DNA of 7,720 nucleotides from Alphaproteobacteria bacterium (GCA_017353855.1 JAFMSA010000174.1:1-7720); one strand, 5' to 3'. Positions 1 through 6,284 are shown, numbered from the stretch's first letter. Program-made: numbers and translations. Notes: generated by a model from the letters alone, not told the origin.

Positions 1-1295
1 TGTGCATCGGTCAGGCCTACGCGTTCAGCGTATTTAACCTGCCGATGACCAAGCTGGTCGGGATCGGCCAATCGGCGCCGGGTGATTGGAAGCTCACCCA
101 ACTCGGCTGGATCTTCAGTCTCGCGATCTTCTTTCTCGGCGTCTCGGCGGCGGTGTTCGGCCGCTGGGTTGAGGAGGGTGGGCCACGCCGCGCGATGTTC
201 GCGGCCGCCTTGTGTTGGTCGGGCGGCTTTCTGTTGTCGGCGATCGGCGTCTACCTGCACACCTTGTGGATCATCTATATCGGTTACGGCGTCATAGGCG
301 GCATCGGGCTCGGCATCGGCTATATCTCGCCGGTGTCTACCTTGATCAAATGGTTCCCGGACCGGCCCGGCATGGCGACCGGCATGGCTATCATGGGTTT
401 CGGAGGCGGCGCCTTCATCGCCTCGCCATTGTCGGTGTGGCTGATGGGCAATTTCTCCACCCCAACTCATGTCGGGGTCGCCGAGACGTTCATCGCCTTG
501 GGCGCGATCTATTTTTGCTTCATGATGGTCGGCGCTGCTATTGTTCGCATCCCGGCGCCGGCCTGGCGACCGGCGGGGTATCGGCCGCCAGCGGCCTCGA
601 CCCGGCTGGTCACCACCCAGAACGTCTATGTTTACGATGCGCTGAAGACCCCGCAGTTTTGGCTGATCTGGTGGGTTCTGTGCCTCAATGTGACCGCCGG
701 CATCGGCGTCCTCGGCCAGGCCTCGGCGATGAGCCAGGAGATGTTCCGCGGTCAGGTCACTGCCGTCGCCGCTTCTGGGTTCGTCGGGCTCTTTAGCCTG
801 TTTAACATGGGCGGACGCTTCTTCTGGTCGACGGCGTCGGATTACCTCGGCCGCAAGAACACCTACTTCGTTTTCTTCGCGCTCGGCACTTTGCTCTATG
901 CCTTGGTGCCCCACACCGGAGCGATCCACAGCGTCGGGCTGTTCGTCGCCTGCTATGCGATCATCTTCAGCATGTACGGTGGCGGCTTCGCCACGGTGCC
1001 GGCCTATTTGCGCGACATGTTCGGTACGCGTTACGTCGGGGCGATCCACGGCTGGCTGCTCACCGCGTGGTCGATGGCCGGCATCTTTGGACCTGTCTTG
1101 GTCAACTACATCCGTGAGTACAACGTGGCCCATGGCGTACCGCCGGCCCAAGCCTACAACATCACGATGTACGTGATGGCCGGCCTGTTGGTAATCGGCT
1201 TCATCTGCAATGCCTTCGTGCGCGCCGTTCACGAACGGCACCACATGGCGCCGCAAACCGCCGATGAAGCTGTGCCGGCATTAGGAGGGAAATAA
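1..1295 (+). CDS. OFA-family MFS transporter (oxalate/formate antiporter-like), 5' partial
   Basis: Inner-membrane secondary transporter of the major facilitator superfamily, OFA (oxalate:formate antiporter) family, which exchanges or imports small organic anions. The frame is open from position 3 to the window edge, so the first ATG at 45 is internal; 430 residues are visible and roughly 10-35 N-terminal residues are missing. The visible start, I-G-Q-A-Y-A-F-S-V-F, is the typical OFA first helix. Further marks are the loop motif F-P-D-R-P-G-M-A-T-G (visible residues about 118-127), the second-half MFS loop D-Y-L-G-R-K (about 280-285) and Y-G-G-G-F-A-T-V-P-A-Y near 325. About twelve hydrophobic helices can be traced. 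In the eleventh helix I see T-A-W where I recall OxlT having its essential lysine, so oxalate may not be the substrate. The stop codon overlaps the next gene's ATG. Family assignment is firm; substrate is unknown. Confidence 0.93.
   Translation, partial: CIGQAYAFSVFNLPMTKLVGIGQSAPGDWKLTQLGWIFSLAIFFLGVSAAVFGRWVEEGGPRRAMFAAALCWSGGFLLSAIGVYLHTLWIIYIGYGVIGGIGLGIGYISPVSTLIKWFPDRPGMATGMAIMGFGGGAFIASPLSVWLMGNFSTPTHVGVAETFIALGAIYFCFMMVGAAIVRIPAPAWRPAGYRPPAASTRLVTTQNVYVYDALKTPQFWLIWWVLCLNVTAGIGVLGQASAMSQEMFRGQVTAVAASGFVGLFSLFNMGGRFFWSTASDYLGRKNTYFVFFALGTLLYALVPHTGAIHSVGLFVACYAIIFSMYGGGFATVPAYLRDMFGTRYVGAIHGWLLTAWSMAGIFGPVLVNYIREYNVAHGVPPAQAYNITMYVMAGLLVIGFICNAFVRAVHERHHMAPQTADEAVPALGGK
1283..1288 (+). 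promoter_or_regulatory. Ribosome binding site for the small transporter subunit
   Basis: AGGAGG lies six bases before the ATG at 1295 and inside the last codons of the transporter gene. Together with the one-base overlap of stop and start (TAATG), it indicates translational coupling and roughly matched synthesis of the two proteins. Confidence 0.8.
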
Positions 1296-1426
1296 TGGCC
1301 GATCAACCTGCGTCGAATGAGGGCAGCAACGGCCTCAAGCTGGTCCTCGCTTGGGGCTTTGTCGGCATTCCATTGGTCTGGGGTGTCGTGCAAACTTTGA
1401 TCAACGCGATTAAAGCGTTTCACTAG
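1295..1426 (+). CDS. MFS transporter small subunit, 43-residue single-helix protein
   Basis: A 43-residue protein beginning M-A-D-Q-P. It has a short polar N-terminus (about 1-13) and one hydrophobic segment (about residues 15-37, containing L-V-L-A-W-G-F-V-G-I-P-L-V-W-G), and it ends K-A-F-H. This shape, and its position directly after an OFA transporter, match what I recall as the family annotated 'MFS transporter small subunit' in alphaproteobacteria. The ATG shares its A with the transporter stop codon and has a near-perfect Shine-Dalgarno sequence, so the start is secure. It is probably an inner-membrane helix that packs against or stabilises the transporter; that role is inferred from context. 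The gene is easily missed because of its size. Confidence 0.82.
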   Translation: MADQPASNEGSNGLKLVLAWGFVGIPLVWGVVQTLINAIKAFH

Positions 1427-1999
1427 CTATTGCTAGTATGTCGTTCGGCCGCGAAGGTTTCCGAGTCCTCATCGCAGTGAACGGTTAGCTGCGCGGTTGA
1501 AGCGGGGCAAACCCGCCTTACCCGATCCCGTCGCACCCGAGGAGCGAGCGGTCACCGTAAGGCTTTCAGTTTCATCACGTCGTCCTGGCTCATTAACCAT
1601 CCAGGATCACAACGTCTCCCCGTAATCATGGCCCAGCGGATACTGCTGCGGCCGACACACGGCGGGGGCAGCGGCGCACAGAGCGGAGCAGCATGGCCTA
1701 GAGCTAACGCAGGGACTCGTTTCGCAACGAAGCCGTCAAGTCATTCCCGTGGTGCGCATGATTGAAGGAATTTCCGACTTTCCCAAGATCGATGAGATCG
1801 GCGAGCTCTTGCATGCTGGCGGGGATGCGAGCAGATGCCGAATTCGTTGTCACTGTTGTGGGCAACTCGCGGGAGACGCTGCGCCTCTTCGCGGCGTTTT
1901 GATTTTTCGTTGAAGCAAGAGATAGGAATCTTGTGCTAAAAAGCAATAGATCCGCCGAGCCTTATTCCAGATGATGGGGTGATGCACACGGATTGTGGC

Positions 2000-2031
2000 G
2001 AGGTGCGGATCGCGGCCCGGCTGCGCACCTC
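2000..2031. repeat. Inverted repeat, 8-bp stem
   Basis: GAGGTGCG (2000-2007) pairs perfectly with CGCACCTC (2024-2031) across a 16-base GC-rich loop. No T-run follows on either strand, so it is unlikely to be an intrinsic terminator. It may be a dispersed intergenic palindrome of the kind common in Rhizobiales, or a chance structure. Confidence 0.4.
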
Positions 2032-2399
2032 ATCCTCATCTTGCCCCCTCTGTGCCTGTCTGCAATGAGCCGGCGACTCCAGCGGCTTCCGGTCTGCAGG
2101 CTGCCGCCGCAAATTCGGGATCACCGACCTGGATGATCGCTTCTTTTCCGGTCAGGAATCCCGGGTTTCCAAGCCACACACGAAGGTATCGCGCAGCGCA
2201 GACCGCCTTTCGGCCGCGATGGTGGCGACAGAAAAGGCCCGACGATGCAGCTGCGATATCGATGGCGGCAAGCGCCAGTACTGTGTCAACGTGCGCCCCA
2301 TTTGTGCCCGCATCACTACCCTGTTCGGCGAAATACAAACACGTCACTGGCATGCACGCATTCGTGCGGGAGCGAGCTCCTCAGCGCCGGCTATATTGA

Positions 2400-2417
2400 T
2401 GTTCGCAATTCCGAACA
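2400..2417. promoter_or_regulatory. 18-bp imperfect palindrome, candidate operator
   Basis: TGTTCGCAATTCCGAACA is a palindrome at 16 of 18 positions (arms TGTTCG and CGAACA around a mismatched C-AATT-C core). Size and symmetry fit the binding site of a dimeric repressor such as a TetR- or MarR-type protein. It sits about 134 bp before the amidase ATG, the only nearby gene downstream of it. No regulator gene is visible in the window, and binding is purely inferred. Confidence 0.35.
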
Positions 2418-2536
2418 GTCAAGACGACGTCGCCGGCTGCGCGTCACGCGGGCCCGCCCGGCTTGAGCCGCGCTCCCCCCTAAACTAACGATTGGCGAGC
2501 CCGGGGCCCAACTATTAGGTTGTGTCGCATTACGCA

Positions 2537-2543
2537 GAGGAGG
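2537..2543 (+). promoter_or_regulatory. Ribosome binding site that fixes the amidase start
   Basis: GAGGAGG lies eight bases before the ATG at 2552. It falls inside the N-terminal extension that a GTG start at 2522 would add, so it favours the ATG and a 483-residue protein. Confidence 0.75.
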
Positions 2544-2551
2544 GCAGGGGC

Positions 2552-4003
2552 ATGGTCGTTCGCGCGTTTGCATCCGCAACCGAGCTATCAGGCGAAATAC
2601 GTGGCCGACGCATCGGTTGCGGCGAGTTGCTCGACTTCTATCTCGACCGCGCGGAGCGCCATAATCAGACGCTGAACGCCATCGTTGTCTGGCAAACCGA
2701 CAGAGCTCGAGAACGCGCGCGCGCCGCCGATGCCGCCCTGGCACGCGGCGAATGCTGGGGACCACTGCACGGCATTCCAATGACGGTCAAGGAATCGTTT
2801 AACGTCGTGGGCCTGCCGACCACCTTTGGCAACCCGCTCTGGAAGGACAATATCGCGGCGGGAAACGCCTTCCTGATCGATCGCCTGCTGCAGGCCGGGG
2901 CCATCGTGTTCGGCAAAACCAACGTGCCCTACATGTTGGCGGATGCGCAGAGCTACAATGACATCTACGGAACGACTAACAACCCGTGGGATCGCGCTCG
3001 CTCGCCCGGCGGGTCGTCGGGCGGCGAGGCAGCGACGCTCGCCGCCGGACTGTCGGTCCTGGGTGCCGGCAGCGATATCGCGGGCTCGTTGCGCAACCCC
3101 GCGCATTACAGTGGTATCTATGCTCACAAACCAACCTGGGGGCTAATCTCGACGCGCGGCCACGCCCCGCCAGGCATCTTGACGCCGACGGACATATCCG
3201 TGGTCGGCCCGATGGCGCGCCATGCCGAGGACCTCGACCTCGCGCTGCGTGCCCTGTCTGGACCCGACCTGTTGCAGCAGACGGCATGGCGGATCGAGTT
3301 GCCGCCACCGCGCCATCGCCGGCTCGCTGAGTTCCGCGTCGCTGTATGGGCATCTTCCCCGCTGTGCCGGATCGACCGAAGCGTCTCGGACGTCTTTAAC
3401 CGCGCGGTCGACGCCGTAGCGCGCGCCGGAACGACGGTCGACTATGCGCGTCCCGCTATCGAGGACGAGGAACACCACCGCCTGTTCATGCTGCTGTTGC
3501 GCGCCGCGACGGCGTCACGCATGCGCGACGAGGATTTCGCTCAGCAACAGGAGATCGCCGCGGCGCTTGCCGACGACGACATGAGCGATCGCGCGGCGGT
3601 CGCGCGCGGCGCGACATTGCTGCACCGTGCCTGGGGCAATGCCAACGAGGCTCGGACGAAACTGCGGTACGCGTGGCACGAATTCTTTAAGCGTTTCGAC
3701 GTGCTGCTGACGCCGGTGGCGGCGACTGCTGCTTTTCCGCACAACCGCAATCTCAATCGCGACGAACGTACGGTCATGGTCAACGGTACGGCAGCACCAT
3801 ACGCGGAGCAGTTGTTCTTTGCCGGACTTGCCAGCCTCTCCTATCTCCCGGCGACGGCGGCACCAATCGGGTTCACCGAGGAAAGACTGCCAGTTGGTCT
3901 GCAGGTGATCGGGCCTGAGGGTGAGGATCCGACGACGATCGAATTCGCGCGGCTGCTCGCGGCCGAGATCGGCGGCTTCGTGCCCCCGCCGGCGTATGTG
4001 TGA
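2552..4003 (+). CDS. Amidase-signature family hydrolase
   Basis: A 483-residue enzyme of the amidase signature family, which hydrolyses carboxamide bonds to acid plus ammonia or amine; probably cytoplasmic, as no signal peptide is seen. The Ser-cisSer-Lys triad is complete: Lys80 in P-M-T-V-K-E-S-F, cis-Ser155 in S-P-G-G-S-S-G-G-E, and nucleophile Ser179 in G-S-D-I-A-G-S-L-R. The family block continues into Y-A-H-K-P-T-W-G, and the C-terminal part carries the usual L-P-V-G-L-Q-V-I-G-P segment (about 450-460). Length is normal. Many relatives have D-I-G-G-S; here it is D-I-A-G-S, a small change next to the nucleophile. The ATG at 2552 is preferred to the GTG at 2522 on its ribosome binding site. 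The gene stands alone, more than 1.1 kb after the transporter pair, so a shared pathway is not shown. It is not GatA in context, since gatB and gatC are absent. The specific substrate cannot be assigned. Confidence 0.93.
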   Translation: MVVRAFASATELSGEIRGRRIGCGELLDFYLDRAERHNQTLNAIVVWQTDRARERARAADAALARGECWGPLHGIPMTVKESFNVVGLPTTFGNPLWKDNIAAGNAFLIDRLLQAGAIVFGKTNVPYMLADAQSYNDIYGTTNNPWDRARSPGGSSGGEAATLAAGLSVLGAGSDIAGSLRNPAHYSGIYAHKPTWGLISTRGHAPPGILTPTDISVVGPMARHAEDLDLALRALSGPDLLQQTAWRIELPPPRHRRLAEFRVAVWASSPLCRIDRSVSDVFNRAVDAVARAGTTVDYARPAIEDEEHHRLFMLLLRAATASRMRDEDFAQQQEIAAALADDDMSDRAAVARGATLLHRAWGNANEARTKLRYAWHEFFKRFDVLLTPVAATAAFPHNRNLNRDERTVMVNGTAAPYAEQLFFAGLASLSYLPATAAPIGFTEERLPVGLQVIGPEGEDPTTIEFARLLAAEIGGFVPPPAYV

Positions 4004-4415
4004 CGCAGCGAGCTGCATGCGGCGGGGACGGCCGCTCGTCCGTCAAGCTGAAAAATACCGGCACGAAGCTTGCTGGCTGAACACCCCCAAGCGCGTCAGG
4101 GTGTGTCGCATCGGACCTCCGATCACGCGTCGGCATGGACGAACGGGCCCACGCGACGGCGCACGCCTTCGACTATCGATTCAACGATCCCGAAGGGCTG
4201 GCCGGCCAGAGCAGCCTCAATGGCGCGAAAAAACCGGCTCCACCGCTCCACCGGCGGCTTCATCCTGCTATTGGCGGGTGCTGAGGGTCGAACGATTGCG
4301 GAACCGACTCCGCCAGATGACCATTTTTCAAGGTGCGTGATCACTGGACCTATTGGATTGACAGTGAAAATTAAATTTATCTATAGCCAGTGCTCATCGG
4401 TCTTGCGGGCGTCAA
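4004..4415. other. Intergenic region with no convincing gene
   Basis: This gap lies between the 3' ends of the amidase (plus) and the 77-residue gene (minus), which converge. Small stems follow the amidase stop (GCAG/CTGC at 4005-4016; GGACG/CGTCC at 4026-4041), but neither has a T-tract. ATCGGACCTCCGAT at 4110-4123 is a 12-of-14 palindrome. A 73-residue minus-strand ORF (4123-4344) has no good ribosome binding site and no recognised family, so I do not call it a gene. The last part, about 4350-4386, is markedly AT-rich for this genome. Confidence 0.55.
4358..4387 (+). promoter_or_regulatory. Possible sigma-70-like promoter in an AT-rich patch
   Basis: A perfect TTGACA (4358-4363) is followed after 18 bases by TATAGC (4382-4387), inside an AT-rich stretch. 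It points rightward into the 3' end of the minus-strand 77-residue gene, and no plus-strand gene follows. If active it would make an antisense or non-coding transcript; alphaproteobacterial promoters vary, so this may be chance. Confidence 0.25.
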
Positions 4416-4649
4416 TCATGGATTATGCTCCGCTTCGAAGAGCGCCGCCGCTTTGGCCGCCGCAAAGGAATCGGCACTGCCTTCGGCGATGACGTTCCAT
4501 TCGCCCCGTTTTCCGGTCCCCTTAAGGATCTTCCAGGTTGGCACGCCATCGTCTGTGAATACCTCAAGAAGTAAGTCTCCCACCTCCGCATAGACAGCGG
4601 GGGGCGTCCAAAGACCCGTGGGGAGTGGTTTCCAGTCGATATCAGCCAT
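4416..4649 (-). CDS. Conserved-looking small protein of unknown function, 77 residues
   Basis: I do not recognise the family. The protein starts M-A-D-I-D-W-K-P-L-P and is soluble, with no signal peptide or membrane helix. The first two thirds look like alternating beta strands (V-Y-A-E-V-G-D-L-L-L-E-V-F around 22-34, then W-K-I-L-K-G and E-W-N-V-I-A-E-G). It ends in an alanine-rich helix (about 60-75, A-A-A-K-A-A-A-L-F-E-A-E). Four tryptophans in 77 residues suggest a compact folded domain. The ATG at 4649 has GGAGG five bases upstream; the GTG at 4661 would sit on that site and is rejected. It is transcribed in the same direction as the sigma-factor operon but separated from it by 375 bases, so it is probably its own unit. 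Coding-like codon use and a clean start make a real gene likely. Confidence 0.72.
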   Translation of the reverse strand: MADIDWKPLPTGLWTPPAVYAEVGDLLLEVFTDDGVPTWKILKGTGKRGEWNVIAEGSADSFAAAKAAALFEAEHNP

Positions 4650-4654
4650 GCGCC

Positions 4655-4659
4655 CCTCC
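4655..4659 (-). promoter_or_regulatory. Ribosome binding site of the 77-residue gene
   Basis: GGAGG on the minus strand, five bases before the ATG at 4649. It selects this ATG over the GTG four codons upstream. Confidence 0.65.
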
Positions 4660-4723
4660 ACACCAGCGATACCTCGGCCGTCCGCTTTGCGACCGCGAAC
4701 TGCTTACGGCACGGCGGCCGGCA

Positions 4724-4742
4724 GCTCAACCCCGGCTCAACC
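4724..4742. repeat. Tandem 8-bp direct repeat, 11-bp period
   Basis: GCTCAACC occurs at 4724-4731 and again at 4735-4742 (GGTTGAGC on the minus strand). The 11-bp spacing places both copies on the same face of the helix. It lies about 75-93 bp before the ATG of the minus-strand 77-residue gene, where an activator site or paired half-sites would be plausible. The role is inferred. Confidence 0.4.
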
Positions 4743-4825
4743 GCCGCCTGCATCGGTGAGCATGTGCACGGCGCTCGCGGCTGACCCCTGGTAGCTCATG
4801 CGACTTGGTCCCACACGCCCGAACG

Positions 4826-4862
4826 CGGCGACAATGTTCTTGCCGCCCGCAACATTGTGCCG
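4826..4862. repeat. Long inverted repeat with one bulge
   Basis: CGGC-g-ACAATGTT (4826-4838) pairs with AACATTGT-GCCG (4851-4862), giving 12 pairs with a single bulged G and a 12-base loop. The eight inner pairs are uninterrupted. There is no T-tract, so it is not a standard terminator. It lies between the 3' end of the sigma-factor gene and the 5' side of the 77-residue gene. Confidence 0.5.
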
Positions 4863-4881
4863 GATCGTCCTTCGGGCCGAC

Positions 4882-4894
4882 CAATTGCTAATTG
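4882..4894. repeat. Short inverted repeat CAATT-gct-AATTG
   Basis: A perfect five-base inverted repeat around a three-base centre. On its own it is unremarkable; it is listed because it lies between two longer inverted repeats in the same gap. Confidence 0.3.
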
Positions 4895-4909
4895 TACATC
4901 ACGGTTCTT

Positions 4910-4938
4910 TCCGGAAGCTTTCGTCGAGTTCTTCCGGA
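4910..4938. repeat. Inverted repeat, 8-bp stem
   Basis: TCCGGAAG (4910-4917) pairs perfectly with CTTCCGGA (4931-4938) across a 13-base loop. It lies about 90-115 bases past the sigma-factor stop codon, where a 3' end-forming hairpin could sit, but neither strand has a following T-run. Confidence 0.4.
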
Positions 4939-5024
4939 CGGGTACCGCGCGTGTTCGGCCCCGGCATGGACTGACCCCGGTTTTGTGGGACGTCGAGCTA
5001 AGCAGGTTCCATCTTCATCGTGAG

Positions 5025-6284
5025 TTACTTTGGTCCGCAGAGATTATTCGGAGGGATTGCCCCGGCTCGTTTTCGCATAAGTTCGCGCTCACGGCGGTTT
5101 TGCGTGAGCATGGCGGCACGTTCGAATTCGGCGCAAGCCTCGTGGTGGCGTCCCAGTTTCTCGAGCAGGTGACCACGCACGGCTGGCAGAAGATGATAAC
5201 GTCTAAGCGCAGGGTCCCGCGTCAGTGGGTCGGCAACCTCGAGACCTGCCTGCGGCCCGAAAGCCATGCTCATCGCCACGGCACGGTTTAATTCGACCAC
5301 CGGCGAGGGCGTCAGTTGTGTGAGTGCGGCGTAGAGCGCCGCGATGCGCACCCAGTCGGTTTGTTCGCTGGTCGGGGCGCGACTATGGCAGGCCGCGATC
5401 GCCGCTTGTAGCGTGTAAGGCCCCGGTTTGCCCAGCCTCTCGGCTTTGGCGAGGGCTTCGAGCCCTTGTCGGATCAGGACATAATCCCACTGGGCGCGGT
5501 TCTGGTCGAGCAACAGGACCGGTTCGCCATCGACCCCCGTTCGGGCAGCGAACCGGGAGGCTTGCAGCTCCATGAGCGCGACAAGTCCGTGCACCTCGGA
5601 TTCCTCGGGCGCAAGGTGCGAAAGGATGCGGCCCAGTCGCATCGCTTCCTCGCAGAGCTGCGGGCACACCCAGTTTTCGCCTTTGGTCGCTGCGTAACCT
5701 TCGTTGAAAATCAGATAGATCACCTCCAGGACCGAAGGCAGGCGCCTGGCGCGCTCTTCGCCGCGCGGTACTTCGAAGGGCACGCGGGATTTCGATAGCG
5801 AACGTTTGGCACGCACGATTCGCTGAGCGATCGTGGGTTCAGGTACGAGGAAGGCGCGTGCGATTTCCTGAGTAGTCAGCCCTCCCAGCAGCCGCAGGGA
5901 GAGCGCCACACGCGCCTCTTTCGACAGGACGGGATGGCAGGCAACGAAGATCAAACGCAGGAGATCGTCGCCCACGTCATAGCGATCGTTGAGTTCAGGA
6001 GGTTCCTCGATCCCGTCATTCGCCAGCAGACGGTGCTTTTCCGCCCGTCGCCGGTTGCGACGCATGATATCGATGGCGCGCCGTTTGCCTACCGCGGTGA
6101 GCCAGGCGCCGGGATTATCGGGCACGCCCTCGGTCGGCCACTGGGCAAGCGCCGCGACCAACGCCTCTTGCGCCACCTCCTCGGCAAACCCGACGTCTCG
6201 TACCACGCGCGCCAGCGCCGCGATCAGCTGCGCAGATTCCATCCGCCATACGGCGTCGATTGTCAGAGAAAGCTCGGACGGCAT
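5025..6284 (-). CDS. ECF42-type RNA polymerase sigma factor with C-terminal TPR-like extension
   Basis: A 419-residue extracytoplasmic-function sigma factor that directs RNA polymerase to a small set of promoters. Region 2 spans about residues 12-80, with the helix N-P-G-A-W-L-T-A-V-G-K-R-R-A-I-D-I. Region 4 spans about 108-165, with L-T-T-Q-E-I-A-R-A-F-L-V-P-E as the -35-reading helix-turn-helix. The remaining 250 residues are an extension beginning with the family hallmark Y-L-I-F-N-E-G-Y (190-197) and ending in TPR-like helices (about 290-400, with L-L-E-K-L-G-R-H-H-E-A). Ordinary ECF factors have about 200 residues, so length alone marks the ECF42 group. In that family the extension, rather than an anti-sigma factor, is known to govern activity; no anti-sigma gene is seen here. 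It lies 42 bases after the DGPF gene on the same strand. The ATG at 6284 lacks a clear ribosome binding site, so reinitiation or read-through coupling is possible. Confidence 0.93.
   Translation of the reverse strand: MPSELSLTIDAVWRMESAQLIAALARVVRDVGFAEEVAQEALVAALAQWPTEGVPDNPGAWLTAVGKRRAIDIMRRNRRRAEKHRLLANDGIEEPPELNDRYDVGDDLLRLIFVACHPVLSKEARVALSLRLLGGLTTQEIARAFLVPEPTIAQRIVRAKRSLSKSRVPFEVPRGEERARRLPSVLEVIYLIFNEGYAATKGENWVCPQLCEEAMRLGRILSHLAPEESEVHGLVALMELQASRFAARTGVDGEPVLLLDQNRAQWDYVLIRQGLEALAKAERLGKPGPYTLQAAIAACHSRAPTSEQTDWVRIAALYAALTQLTPSPVVELNRAVAMSMAFGPQAGLEVADPLTRDPALRRYHLLPAVRGHLLEKLGRHHEACAEFERAAMLTQNRRERELMRKRAGAIPPNNLCGPK

Larger units (their letters stand above)
1427..2551. other. 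1.1-kb stretch with no convincing gene
   Basis: The region separates the transporter pair from the amidase. The ORFs here are short, lack ribosome binding sites and resemble no family I recognise: minus strand 1704-1946 (80 aa), minus 2036-2353 (105 aa, alanine-rich), plus 1758-1913 and several overlapping frames. Coding-like segments change frame around 1758-1890 (for example a plus-strand stretch reading A-D-A-E-F-V-V-T-V-V-G-N), which could be the trace of a decayed gene, but this is weak. Base composition is lower in GC and less periodic than in the flanking genes. The structured elements are the hairpin at 2000-2031 and the palindrome at 2400-2417. A five-pair GC stem at 1502-1516 has no T-tract and is not a convincing terminator. 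Confidence 0.6.
4650..5024. other. Gap between the 77-residue gene and the sigma-factor operon
   Basis: No convincing gene. It holds the tandem repeat at 4724-4742, three inverted repeats (4826-4862, 4882-4894, 4910-4938) and, at 4972-4990, a TGACCCCGGTTTTGTGG stretch that resembles from memory the terminal repeats of some IS3-family elements. No transposase or matching second end is present. A plus-strand ORF starting at 4857 runs antisense into the sigma-factor gene and is judged a shadow. Confidence 0.5.

Noticed and set aside
1758..1913. Plus-strand 51-residue ORF starting M-I-E-G-I-S-D-F
   Set aside because: It superficially resembles the start of SpoIIAA-like proteins, but the rest does not, and there is no ribosome binding site.
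1704..1946. 80-residue minus-strand ORF
   Set aside because: No ribosome binding site and no recognised family; third-position GC is only moderate and the opposite strand is equally open. A real gene is not excluded.
2036..2353. 105-residue minus-strand ORF, alanine-rich
   Set aside because: No start signal and no family; overlapping frames on the plus strand are equally long.
2522..2551. GTG start for the amidase, adding ten residues
   Set aside because: The extension contains the GAGGAGG ribosome binding site for the ATG at 2552, and family similarity starts after that ATG.
4005..4041. Small stems after the amidase stop as a terminator
   Set aside because: Stems of only four and five pairs, with no T-tract after either.
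2521..4111. TGTGTCGCAT repeated at 2521-2530 and 4102-4111
   Set aside because: Many 10-base matches are expected by chance in a window of this size, and the flanks do not match.
4123..4344. 73-residue minus-strand ORF
   Set aside because: No convincing ribosome binding site or family; the end reads protein-like but cannot be supported.
4857..5291. 144-residue plus-strand ORF entering the sigma-factor gene
   Set aside because: Most of it is antisense to the well-supported sigma-factor gene; the part outside overlaps hairpins and the IS-like motif.
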